This document shows, piece by piece, positions 52,955-60,770 of a stretch of 64,000 nt of DNA. Below the pieces are notes generated by a model that did not search any database, was not told where the DNA came from, and saw nothing but the letters and a program-made list of their open reading frames with translations. How positions within the stretch are numbered: position 1 is the stretch's first letter; each line of letters begins with the position of its first letter. Origin of the DNA: WRDS01 sp964492775 (GTDB taxonomy: Bacteria; Actinomycetota; Coriobacteriia; Anaerosomatales; PHET01); contig CAZBLH010000006.1 in assembly GCA_964492775.1 (NCBI GenBank), positions 1 through 64,000 on the forward strand, in the 5' to 3' direction. A program made the translations under genes and the position numbers.

Positions 52955-54229
52955 CTACCCGAGGTCGTCCGGCTCCGCCTGCTCGTTCTCCAAGCCGCCT
53001 GCCGAGGTACCGGCGGCTGGTTCGGGGCCAACTGGTGCCAGAGCAGCCGCCTCTGTCCGCAGCGACGTGGTCGCGGTGCCGTCCGCGGCAAGGCCGCCGA
53101 GCGCGAGCACACGGTCGCAGATGTCGGCGGCTGCGAAGGGCCGAGCGGCAGCTATCGCCGATGCGCGCATCTTCGCGAGCCGCGCAGGGGAAGAGATCGC
53201 CTTGCGCGTGTGGGGCGCGATCGAGTTCGGGTCCGCGGCGAACAGCGCCGCACCCGCTTTGGCGAGTGCCCGCGCGTTGGCGCCCTCCTGTCCTGCGGCC
53301 GGTCCAACAAGCACGAGCGGCAGACCAGCCGCGAGGCACTCGGCGCAGACTGAGCCTCCCGCCTTGGCCAACGCGAGGTCCGCGCAGGCCATGAGCGGCG
53401 CCATGTGGTCCACGAATCCAAGGATTCTCACGCTGATACCGAAGCCTGCCGAGCGTGCCCGTAGTTCCTCGGCGAATGCGCTGTCCTTGCCGGTCACGAC
53501 GACGACGGCGGTATCGGGAAGGGATGCGAGCGCCGGCAGCGCCGTGGCGAGCGATTCTTTGAAGCGCCGGTACGGGCCCGGCATCATCGAGCCGGCGAGC
53601 GCGAGCACGATCCGGCTTTCGGCGGGCAGGTCGAAGTGCTCCCGGGCTGCGGCACGGTCGTACTCAAGCGTGAACTGCCGCCTCACCGGGATGCCGGTGA
53701 CTGCGACGCACTCGGCAGGCATCCCGCGCTCGATGAGGCTGTCGCGGGATGCATCGTCGGCGACGCAGAAAAGGTCGACGCCGGTGCGCGGCCAGTAGCC
53801 GTGCACGGCGAAGTCGGTCGCGACGTTGACTATTGCGAAGTGGCGTTGCGACGCGGCCCGAGTTCTCTGGGCGAGCACGGACGCAAGCGCGTGGGTGCAG
53901 ATCACGATGTCGGGATCGAGTTCGAGCAGTCGCTGCTCGAACTCTCTGAACGAGTAGCCTACAATCGGCCCCCCGAGCACTCGCAAGAGGCTGCAGAAGG
54001 CGTCACTGTTCCAGAGCTTGTCGTAGAGTCCTGCAGTCGCCCCGCTGAAGGTCGTTGTGAGCCGGTCGCCCGAAATGCCCCCGGAGCTGCACTCTTGTAT
54101 ATCGAAGAGGCGCACCGTCACGCCCTCGACGGCGCGGCTCTCGATCTCGGCGATGAGTGCCTCGGCCGCCATCCTGTGGCCAGAGCCGATCGAGGCGTAG
54201 GCGACCGCTATGGTCGTGGGTGTGGTCAT
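52955..54229 (-). CDS. MGDG synthase-like glycosyltransferase
   Basis: 424 residues. The N-terminal half matches the MGDG-synthase domain (AYASIGSGHRMAAEALIAEI, VNVATDFAVHGYWP), and the C-terminal half is a GT28/GT-B donor domain (ILGFVDHMAPLMACADLALA, KAGGSVCAECLAAGLPLVLV). Such enzymes add sugar to diacylglycerol or related lipids on the cytoplasmic membrane face, like UgtP of Bacillus, or act in MurG-like steps. The tail of about 45 residues is Ala/Pro/Glu-rich and likely disordered. It has no Shine-Dalgarno but a TATAGT box six bases before the ATG. Confidence 0.88.
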   Translation of the reverse strand: MTTPTTIAVAYASIGSGHRMAAEALIAEIESRAVEGVTVRLFDIQECSSGGISGDRLTTTFSGATAGLYDKLWNSDAFCSLLRVLGGPIVGYSFREFEQRLLELDPDIVICTHALASVLAQRTRAASQRHFAIVNVATDFAVHGYWPRTGVDLFCVADDASRDSLIERGMPAECVAVTGIPVRRQFTLEYDRAAAREHFDLPAESRIVLALAGSMMPGPYRRFKESLATALPALASLPDTAVVVVTGKDSAFAEELRARSAGFGISVRILGFVDHMAPLMACADLALAKAGGSVCAECLAAGLPLVLVGPAAGQEGANARALAKAGAALFAADPNSIAPHTRKAISSPARLAKMRASAIAAARPFAAADICDRVLALGGLAADGTATTSLRTEAAALAPVGPEPAAGTSAGGLENEQAEPDDLG

Positions 54230-54235
54230 AAGGGT

Positions 54236-54241
54236 ACTATA
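54236..54241 (-). promoter_or_regulatory. Possible -10 box for a leaderless transcript
   Basis: On the minus strand TATAGT ends six bases before the glycosyltransferase ATG, and no Shine-Dalgarno is visible. That distance puts the transcript start at or next to the A of ATG, the pattern of leaderless genes common in actinobacteria. Confidence 0.45.
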
Positions 54242-54294
54242 CCGCAGGCGCGGGCTCAGCTACTGCGCCCGCTACCTGCCGAAAGGAGCGTTTC

Positions 54295-55359
54295 TTGGCA
54301 CTCTCCATCGCCATTGTCGGGCTGCCGAACGTCGGCAAGTCCACCCTGTTCACAGCCCTCACCAAGAACCAAGTGGATGCAGCGAACTACCCGTTTGCGA
54401 CGATCGAGCCAAACGTCGGCGTCGTGCCCGTACCGGACCCACGACTGGACAAGCTCGCCGAGATGGTCGAGCCGCAGCGTGTGGTACCTGCGACCGTGGA
54501 GTTCGTTGACGTAGCCGGGCTCGTGAAGGGCGCGAGCGAGGGCGCGGGGCTCGGCAACCAGTTCCTCGCCAATATCCGAGAGTGTGACGCGATCGCCGAG
54601 GTCGTGCGCTTCTTCGAGGACGAGGACGTCATCCACGTCGACGGCCGGGTCGATCCTGCATCCGACGTCGAGACCATCAAGCTCGAGCTGGTGCTCGCTG
54701 ACCTTGCGACCGTGGAGAAGGCCCTGCCCCGGCTCTCGAAAGAGGCTCAGCGCGACGCGTCGCTCAAGCCCAAGCTTGAGCTCGTGATGCGGCTTAACGC
54801 CTGGCTTGCCGAGGGGCACCGCGCGTTCCGTATGGAGATGAGCGACGAGGAGCGCGCGATGCTGCGCGACCTGCACCTGCTCACCATGAAGCCGATGCTC
54901 TACGTCGCCAACGTCGATGAGTCGCAGGTAGGGGCCGAGTTCGCGGCGATCGACGGGGTCAGGCCGATCCCGATCTGCGCCAAGGTCGAAGCCGAGCTTG
55001 CCGATCTCGACGCTGCTGACGCCACCGAGTATCTCGAGTCCATCGGGCTTGCCGAGCCTGGGCTCAACACGCTGATCCGTGAGGCCTACCGCCTCCTGGG
55101 GCTCCAGTCCTACTTCACGGCCGGAGAGAAGGAGGTTCGTGCTTGGACTGTGCCGATTGGCGCCAAGGCGCCGCAGGCCGCAGGCGTCATCCACACCGAC
55201 TTCGAACGCGGGTTCATCAAGGCGGAGGTCATCGGGTACAAGGATTACGTGAGCCTTGGCGGCGAGAAAGGCGCCCGTGATGCCGGACGCTTGAGGCTTG
55301 AAGGCAAGGAATACGTCGTCGCCGATGGCGATGTCGTCCACTTCAAGTTCAACGTCTAG
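54295..55359 (+). CDS. ychF: Ribosome-binding ATPase YchF
   Basis: 354 residues from TTG, MALSIAIVGLPNVGKSTLFT, with AAAGGAG upstream. The Obg-like G domain has GLPNVGKST (G1), DVAGLVKGASEGAGLGNQF (G3), and NVDES in place of the NKxD guanine motif, which explains the family's ATP preference. The C-terminal TGS-like part ends HTDFERGFIKAEVIGYKDYV and DGDVVHFKFNV. YchF binds ribosomes and modulates stress responses and selective translation. Confidence 0.96.
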   Translation: MALSIAIVGLPNVGKSTLFTALTKNQVDAANYPFATIEPNVGVVPVPDPRLDKLAEMVEPQRVVPATVEFVDVAGLVKGASEGAGLGNQFLANIRECDAIAEVVRFFEDEDVIHVDGRVDPASDVETIKLELVLADLATVEKALPRLSKEAQRDASLKPKLELVMRLNAWLAEGHRAFRMEMSDEERAMLRDLHLLTMKPMLYVANVDESQVGAEFAAIDGVRPIPICAKVEAELADLDAADATEYLESIGLAEPGLNTLIREAYRLLGLQSYFTAGEKEVRAWTVPIGAKAPQAAGVIHTDFERGFIKAEVIGYKDYVSLGGEKGARDAGRLRLEGKEYVVADGDVVHFKFNV

Positions 55360-55458
55360 GGCGAGGTAGACGGTGTTTCTCGGCAGGGTAGGTTGACCGA
55401 GTTCGCAAGTTGAGCCGGAAATCCTGCCAAAGCGGTTTCGCCCACGCCTCCAGAAGCC

Positions 55459-55464
55459 TAGAAT
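55459..55464 (+). promoter_or_regulatory. Possible -10 box upstream of guaB3
   Basis: TAGAAT stands in the 183-base ychF-guaB3 gap, 79 bases before the start codon. The hexamer 17 bases upstream (TTTCGC) is a poor -35. A new transcript starting here is likely from the gap size, but the exact promoter is uncertain. Confidence 0.3.
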
Positions 55465-55542
55465 GCATACACCGAAGTTGCCACGCAGCGGCTGTTCGCA
55501 GTCGCCTGGTTTTGAGTACAACCGATAGGGAGGCGCCCGCAG

Positions 55543-56718
55543 ATGGAGATCGAGATCGGACGGGGAAAGACCGCGCGCCGCGCGTATGGATTCGACGACA
55601 TCGCGATTGTGCCTTCGCGGCGCACCCGGGATCCCCGGGATGTGGACATCACCTGGTCGTTCTCGTTCAAGGACCGTGAGTACAACTTCGCGCTTCCCGT
55701 GCTGGCCTCGGCGATGGACGGCGTGGTTGACCCGGCGTTTGCCGTGACGATGGGTAAGCTCGGCGGCCTTGCGGTCCTGAACCTTGAGGGCATCCAGACC
55801 AAGTACGCCGATCCGGCTCCGCAGCTCGACGCCATCGCTTCCTTCGACAAGGAAGAGGCGACCGCCAAAATGCAGGCGATCTACGCGGCTGAGGACGTCA
55901 AGCCCGAGCTCGTCAAGCAGCGTGTCGCCGAGATCAAGGCCGGCGGCGTACTCGCAGCAGCGTCGCTCACTCCGCAGAACGTCGAGCGTTTCATCGGTCC
56001 CGCGATCGACGGTGGCCTTGACATCCTCGTCATCCAGGGCACGGTCGTATCCGCCGAGCATGTCTCGAGCTACGACAAGCCGCTCGACCTGAACGCTTTC
56101 GTTGAGTCCCTCGACATCCCGACGATTATCGGCGGCTGCTGTAGCTACCAGGGCGCGCTGCACCTCATGCGCGCCGGTGCTGTGGGCGTGCTGGTCGGGG
56201 TCGGCCCGGGCCACGCCTGCACTTCTCGGCGAGTGCTCGGCATCGGCGTGCCCCAGGCGACGGCGATCGCTGACGCCGCCGCGGCGCGTACGCGCTACCT
56301 CGAGGAGACCGGGCGCTACTCGCACGTCATCGCCGACGGCGGCATGCGCACCGGCGGCGACCTGGCCAAGGCGGTCGCCTGCGGCGCCGACGCGGTCATG
56401 ATCGGCTCGCCTCTCTCGGCAGCCTCTGAAGCCCCCGGACGCGGTTACCACTGGGGTATGGCGACCTTCCATCCCGACCTGCCGCGCGGGACTCGCGTCT
56501 ACGCAGGGGTGCGCGGGAGCCTCGAGCAGATCCTGCTCGGGCCGGCGCATCAGAATGACGGGACGCTCAACCTGCTCGGCGGCCTCAGGACCTCGATGTC
56601 GACGTGCGGCTACGAGAACCTGAAGAGCTTCCAGAAGGCGGAGGTCATGGTCGCTCCTGCGTTGCAGACCGAGGGCAAGGTCCTGCAGAACACGCAGGGC
56701 GTAGGCATGGGCCGATAG
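55543..56718 (+). CDS. guaB3: GuaB3-family IMP dehydrogenase-related protein
   Basis: 391 residues with no CBS insert. IGRGKTARRAYGFDDIAIVP and LPVLASAMDGVVDPAFAVTM match the actinobacterial GuaB3 family. The catalytic-loop cysteine is in GVGPGHACTSRRVLG, where classical IMP dehydrogenases have GPGSICTTR, and IADGGMRTGGDLAKAVACGA binds phosphate. It lies four bases before guaA, which points to guanine nucleotide metabolism. Whether it oxidises IMP, reduces GMP or has another role is not settled for this branch. A separate guaB is not in the window. Confidence 0.9.
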   Translation: MEIEIGRGKTARRAYGFDDIAIVPSRRTRDPRDVDITWSFSFKDREYNFALPVLASAMDGVVDPAFAVTMGKLGGLAVLNLEGIQTKYADPAPQLDAIASFDKEEATAKMQAIYAAEDVKPELVKQRVAEIKAGGVLAAASLTPQNVERFIGPAIDGGLDILVIQGTVVSAEHVSSYDKPLDLNAFVESLDIPTIIGGCCSYQGALHLMRAGAVGVLVGVGPGHACTSRRVLGIGVPQATAIADAAAARTRYLEETGRYSHVIADGGMRTGGDLAKAVACGADAVMIGSPLSAASEAPGRGYHWGMATFHPDLPRGTRVYAGVRGSLEQILLGPAHQNDGTLNLLGGLRTSMSTCGYENLKSFQKAEVMVAPALQTEGKVLQNTQGVGMGR

Positions 56719-56722
56719 GGCA

Positions 56723-58273
56723 GTGGCAGACTTCCACGATCGCCAAGCCACCGTCCTCGTTCTCGACTTCGGTGCGCAGTACGCTCAGCTGATAGCCAGG
56801 CGCGTGCGCGAGGCCCGGGTCTACTCCGAGATCGTGCCGTTCGACATCTCGGCGGACGAGGTCATGCGCCGCTCGCCGGCCGCAATCATCCTGTCCGGTG
56901 GACCCTCGAGCGTCTACGCCGAGGATGCGCCGCACATGGACCCTGCCATTCTCGGCCTGGGCATCCCGGTGCTCGGTTTCTGCTACGGCATCCAGGAGAT
57001 GGCGATCGCGCTTGGCGGCGAGGTGCCCCGCACCGACATCGGCGAGTACGGTTTCGCCGAGCTTGAGGTGACCGCGCCTGAATGCCGGCTGCTCGAAGGC
57101 GTGCCGGCGACCTCGCAGGTCTGGATGAGCCACCGTGACTCGGTGGGCACGCCGCCTGCCGGATTCTCGGTCACAGGTCGCACCGCCACCACGGCGATCG
57201 CTGCGATGGAGGACCCGGAGCGCAAGCTTTACGCGACACAGTTCCATCCCGAGGTCGCCCACACCGAGTTCGGCCAGCAGATCATCACGAACTTCCTGCA
57301 CAAGATCGCCGACATCCCGCCGGCGTGGACGATGCTGAACATCATCGAGGAGACCATCGAGACCGTGCGCGAGCAGGTCGGGGGCGACCGCGTGATCTGC
57401 GGGCTCTCCGGTGGCGTGGACTCCAGCGTGGTCGCGGCCCTGCTTCACCGCGCAATCGGGGACCAGCTCACCTGCGTCTTCGTGGACCATGGCCTGTTGC
57501 GCCTCAGCGAGGCGGAACAGGTGATCCACGCGTTCCGCGACAACTTCCACGTGAACCTGGTGCACGTGGACGCGGCCGACCGCTACCTCGCACTCCTTGC
57601 CGGGGTCGATGACCCCGAAGCCAAGCGCCGGATCATCGGCGAGGAGTTCTGGAAGATCTTCTTCGAAGAGGCCGAGAAGCTCGAGGGCGTGAAGTGGCTC
57701 GCCCAAGGCACGCTCTATCCCGACGTTATCGAGTCGGGCAACAAGCACGCGGCCAAGATCAAGAGCCATCACAACCTCATCCCGTTCCCCGAGGGTGTGC
57801 ACTTCGACCTCATCGAGCCGTTGAAGGCGTTGTTCAAGGACGAAGTGCGCGCCGTGGGTACCGAGCTGGGTCTACCCGATGAGATCGTGCACCGCCAGCC
57901 GTTCCCCGGTCCGGGCCTCGCCGTGCGCATCATCGGCGACATCACCGCCGAGAAGCTCAACAAGCTCCGGCACGCCGACGCGATCGTGCGCGAGGAGATC
58001 GGCGAGTGGGATACGGACCGCGAGGTCTGGCAGTACTTCGCCGTGCTTCCTGACATCAGGAGCGTGGGCGTGATGGGCGACGAGAGGACGTACGAGAACC
58101 CGATCATCATCCGGGCCGTCGCCTCGGCAGACGCCATGACCGCCGATTGGGCGAGGTTGCCTCACGACCTGCTCGCGCGGATGAGCAATCGCATCATCAA
58201 TGAGGTCGATGGCGTCAACCGCGTTGCCTACGACATCACGAGCAAGCCGCCCGGAACGATCGAATGGGAGTGA
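56723..58273 (+). CDS. guaA: GMP synthase (glutamine-hydrolysing)
   Basis: 516 residues. The N-terminal class I glutaminase holds Cys87 in GFCYGIQ and the His-Glu pair in FHPEVAHTEFG. The ATP-pyrophosphatase domain has the PP-loop GLSGGVDSSVVAALL, and the dimerisation domain ends ITSKPPGTIEWE. It converts XMP to GMP. The GTG start follows guaB3 by four bases; the Shine-Dalgarno is ATAGGGCAG at best. Confidence 0.97.
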   Translation: MADFHDRQATVLVLDFGAQYAQLIARRVREARVYSEIVPFDISADEVMRRSPAAIILSGGPSSVYAEDAPHMDPAILGLGIPVLGFCYGIQEMAIALGGEVPRTDIGEYGFAELEVTAPECRLLEGVPATSQVWMSHRDSVGTPPAGFSVTGRTATTAIAAMEDPERKLYATQFHPEVAHTEFGQQIITNFLHKIADIPPAWTMLNIIEETIETVREQVGGDRVICGLSGGVDSSVVAALLHRAIGDQLTCVFVDHGLLRLSEAEQVIHAFRDNFHVNLVHVDAADRYLALLAGVDDPEAKRRIIGEEFWKIFFEEAEKLEGVKWLAQGTLYPDVIESGNKHAAKIKSHHNLIPFPEGVHFDLIEPLKALFKDEVRAVGTELGLPDEIVHRQPFPGPGLAVRIIGDITAEKLNKLRHADAIVREEIGEWDTDREVWQYFAVLPDIRSVGVMGDERTYENPIIIRAVASADAMTADWARLPHDLLARMSNRIINEVDGVNRVAYDITSKPPGTIEWE

Positions 58274-58315
58274 GGCGGCTCGCTTAGCGAACTCAGCCTC
58301 CAGGAGGTGACCATA

Positions 58316-58798
58316 GTGTTCAGGGAGATGCGCAGGTTCAAGCAGGCTTTGTCGGCCGAGGAGTGCATCGCGGTCCTTGAGCGCGGTACCTCCGGCGTCT
58401 TGGCGGTCTTGGGTGACGATGGCTACCCGTACGCGGTGCCGCTCAGCTACGCCTACCACGACTCCAAGCTCTACTTCCACTGCGCGAAGATCGGCCACAA
58501 GCTCGACGCGATCGAACGCGATGATAAGGCTTCCTTCTGCGTCGTCGATAAGGACGACGTCGTGCCGGAGGACCTCACCAGCCTCTTCAGGAGCGTCGTC
58601 GCGTTCGGCAGGGTGCGAGTCCTCACGGACGATGATGAGAAGATGCGCGCCCTGGAGCTGCTTGCCGAGCGGTACTGGCCCGATCACCAGCAAGAAGGGC
58701 GAGCTGAGATCGCCCGCCAGTTCGAGCGGCTGCACGCCCTCGAGTTTGCAGTCGAGCACATGACCGGCAAGCAGGCCACCGAGCTCATCGCGAAGTGA
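58316..58798 (+). CDS. Nim-like pyridoxamine 5'-phosphate oxidase family protein
   Basis: 160 residues from GTG with AGGAGG eight bases upstream; an earlier GTG lies inside that site and is rejected. FREMRRFKQALSAEECIAVL, GVLAVLGDDGYPYAVPLSYA and KLYFHCAKIGHKLDAI are features of the split-barrel flavin-binding family that includes NimA nitroimidazole-resistance proteins. It probably binds FMN or a related cofactor; the substrate is unknown. The name does not show drug resistance. Confidence 0.88.
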   Translation: MFREMRRFKQALSAEECIAVLERGTSGVLAVLGDDGYPYAVPLSYAYHDSKLYFHCAKIGHKLDAIERDDKASFCVVDKDDVVPEDLTSLFRSVVAFGRVRVLTDDDEKMRALELLAERYWPDHQQEGRAEIARQFERLHALEFAVEHMTGKQATELIAK

Positions 58799-58862
58799 CA
58801 GCCGCTGCGCTTGGGGTTACTCTCTCAAGACCCTGAATACGAGCACAAGGGAAGGATGTCCG

Positions 58863-59144
58863 ATGCCCGAGGAGAACGCTGACGCCAAAGCGCGCATCGA
58901 GGAGATCCGCGCCCGCATCGATGAGGTCGACTGTGAGCTCGTCGCGCTGCTGAACAAGCGCGCGCAGTGCTCGCTCGACATCCGCAAGCTCAAACCACAG
59001 GCGCAGATGGGCCTGTACGACCCCAAGCGTGAAGAGGAGATCTTCGCGCGTGTCGCCAAGTGCAACGAGGGTCCTTTGTACGCCGACGACCTTCGCGAGA
59101 TCTTCGACACCATCCTGCGTGTCTCCAAAGAGATGAGAGGTTAG
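58863..59144 (+). CDS. Chorismate mutase, AroQ type
   Basis: 93 residues, all helical. IEEIRARIDEVDCELVALLN (N-terminal helix with the catalytic Arg), KRAQCSLDIRKLK (second Arg and Lys) and YDPKREEEIFARV then FDTILRVSKE match monofunctional AroQ enzymes. It turns chorismate into prephenate for Phe and Tyr. GGGAAGGA precedes the ATG. The DAHP synthase gene starts two bases after the stop, so first and branch-point steps are co-expressed; such small mutases often bind and regulate DAHP synthase. Confidence 0.93.
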   Translation: MPEENADAKARIEEIRARIDEVDCELVALLNKRAQCSLDIRKLKPQAQMGLYDPKREEEIFARVAKCNEGPLYADDLREIFDTILRVSKEMRG

Positions 59145-59146
59145 CG

Positions 59147-59944
59147 ATGTCCGCCCCTCAGGCGCCGGCGGTCGGCGCAATCGCCCGCGGCGCAGCGTGC
59201 ACCATCATCGCTGGGCCTTGCTCCGTCGAGTCTCTCGAGCAGATGCGCGAGGTCGGCGCCGCTCTCAAGGAGCTTGGCATCAAGGTGATGCGGGGCGGTG
59301 CGTACAAGCCACGCACCTCACCCTTCTCGTTCCAAGGGCTCGAGGAAAAGGGCCTGGAGATCCTGCGCCAGGTTGCCGACGAATACGACCTGCTGGTCGT
59401 CACCGAGGTCACCGACTCGGCTCACGCCGAGACGGTCGATGCGTACGCGGACATCCTGCAGGTTGGAACGCGGAACATGGCCAACTTCTCGTTGCTCAGG
59501 AAGCTTGGCGAGGTTACCGCTGAGTCGCAGAAGCCCGTGGTGTTCAAGCGTGGCATGGCTGCCACGATCGAAGAGTGGCTGCAGGCCTCGAACTACATCA
59601 CCATGAACGGCAACGAGAACGTGATTCTGTGTGAGCGCGGGATTCGGACCTTTGAGACCGCCTACCGGTTCACGCTCGATATCACTGCCGTGCCCGTGGT
59701 GCACAGCTTGTCGCTGCTGCCGATCATCGTGGACGTGTCGCACCCGGCTGGGCGTGCCGACCTCGTGCCAGCCATCAGCCGAGCGGCTGTCGCCGTGGGC
59801 GCGGATGGCATCATGGTCGAGGTGCACCCGAACCCGCGCGAGGCGCTCTGCGACGGCCCTCAGTCGCTCGATCTCGAGGGCCTGCGGACGCTCGTCGGGG
59901 AACTGGAGTCCGTGGCCGCTTCGGTTGGCCGAACGCTGTCGTAG
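59147..59944 (+). CDS. aroF: DAHP synthase, type I-beta
   Basis: 265 residues. CTIIAGPCSVESLEQMREVG, MRGGAYKPRTSPFSFQGL, QVGTRNMANFSLL, KRGMAATIEEWL and VDVSHPAGRADLV hold the metal and substrate residues (Cys, His, Glu, Asp). It condenses PEP and erythrose-4-phosphate, the first step of the shikimate route. Type I-beta enzymes lack their own regulatory domain when short like this; the adjacent chorismate mutase may supply feedback control. Start chosen at ATG two bases after that gene. Confidence 0.95.
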   Translation: MSAPQAPAVGAIARGAACTIIAGPCSVESLEQMREVGAALKELGIKVMRGGAYKPRTSPFSFQGLEEKGLEILRQVADEYDLLVVTEVTDSAHAETVDAYADILQVGTRNMANFSLLRKLGEVTAESQKPVVFKRGMAATIEEWLQASNYITMNGNENVILCERGIRTFETAYRFTLDITAVPVVHSLSLLPIIVDVSHPAGRADLVPAISRAAVAVGADGIMVEVHPNPREALCDGPQSLDLEGLRTLVGELESVAASVGRTLS

Positions 59945-59994
59945 GTGAATACGCACCCGTTCGTGTCGTGGACGGACAGCGGTTGGAGGACATG

Positions 59995-60207
59995 ATGGTA
60001 GCGGAGCACGATAGCAAGCTGCACGGAAGGTGCATGTACTGCGCAATCAAGAACCCCTCGAACTTGGGAGTCTGCTGGGTCTGCGAGGTCGACGTCTGCG
60101 ATTCTTGCGGCAACGTGCAGTACGTCAATGGGGAACGCCGTGTCGTGCATCGCGCCTGCCTGCGCCAGAGCGACGAGGGCTTCTCGATGATCAAGTTCGT
60201 CAAGTAG
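59995..60207 (+). CDS. Small zinc-finger-like protein, unknown
   Basis: 70 residues with TTGGAGG five bases before the chosen ATG; the ATG directly before and an upstream GTG are alternatives. It has three Cys pairs, CMYC, CWVC and CDSC, then HRAC, giving seven Cys and one His in a 45-residue stretch, enough for two zinc sites in a treble-clef or cross-brace arrangement. MVAEHDSKLHGR precedes and SMIKFVK ends it. I recognise no named family. It is co-directional with aroF and the HAD gene. Confidence 0.8.
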   Translation: MVAEHDSKLHGRCMYCAIKNPSNLGVCWVCEVDVCDSCGNVQYVNGERRVVHRACLRQSDEGFSMIKFVK

Positions 60208-60251
60208 GAGCAATGCGTATCGCTTCTTCAGGAAAGGCTCCAGTGGTCGCA

Positions 60252-60725
60252 ATGCTCACCGTCGAAATCCCCGGACATGGCCTGCTCGAGATGCACACGC
60301 TCGTCCTCGATGTGAACGGGACGATTCTCTGCGACGGGGCGGTCGTAGCTGGCGTGGAACCTGCGCTCGAGGCGCTTGCGCCCGTGCTGAGGGTGATCGC
60401 CGTGACCGCGGATACCCGTGGGGAGGCTGCGCAGCAGCTGGCGCGACTTGCCATTGAGCGCGTGCACATCGTCCCCCGAGGCGGTGAGGCCGAGGCCAAG
60501 CTCGATCTTGTGGACGAACTCGGCAGTCAGGGCGTCGTCGCCGTGGGCAACGGTGCGAACGATGAGCTGATGCTGCGTGATGCTGCGCTCGGCATCGCGG
60601 TGATCGGCGGGGAGGGCGCGGCACGTGCTGCGCTGGACGCCGCCGACGTGGTCGTCACGAGCATCGGCGACGCGCTCGGACTGCTCCTCGAGCCCAGAAG
60701 GCTTGTAGCCACGCTCCGTCGGTAG
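60252..60725 (+). CDS. HAD-family hydrolase (soluble P-type ATPase-like)
   Basis: 157 residues from the ATG giving MLTVEIPGHGLLEMHTLVLD, the usual start of this family; an ATG at 60213 would add 13 residues and has AGGAG only two bases away. HAD motif I is LDVNGTI, with Asn in place of the usual second Asp; motif II is VTADT; motif IV is VGNGANDELML. It resembles the phosphatase domain of P-type ATPases without membrane parts. The substitution of the second Asp of motif I raises doubt about ordinary phosphatase activity, as in ATPase-like relatives. Confidence 0.85.
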   Translation: MLTVEIPGHGLLEMHTLVLDVNGTILCDGAVVAGVEPALEALAPVLRVIAVTADTRGEAAQQLARLAIERVHIVPRGGEAEAKLDLVDELGSQGVVAVGNGANDELMLRDAALGIAVIGGEGAARAALDAADVVVTSIGDALGLLLEPRRLVATLRR

Positions 60726-60755
60726 GCGGGCGGCCTCGCTGGCCCCGCAAGGTGC

Positions 60756-60761
60756 TACACT
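60756..60761 (+). promoter_or_regulatory. pcrA: Possible -10 box for pcrA
   Basis: TACACT ends nine bases before the pcrA ATG, and no Shine-Dalgarno is present between them. A transcript would begin at or within a few bases of the start codon, so pcrA may be leaderless. Confidence 0.35.
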
Positions 60762-60770
60762 ACCTCGTCT

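Noticed and set aside
54256..56751. 831-codon open frame on the minus strand opposite ychF and guaB3
   Set aside because: It is antisense to two strongly conserved genes, has low-complexity GC-driven composition (His, Asp, Arg, Leu rich) and matches no family; long antisense frames are expected at this GC content.
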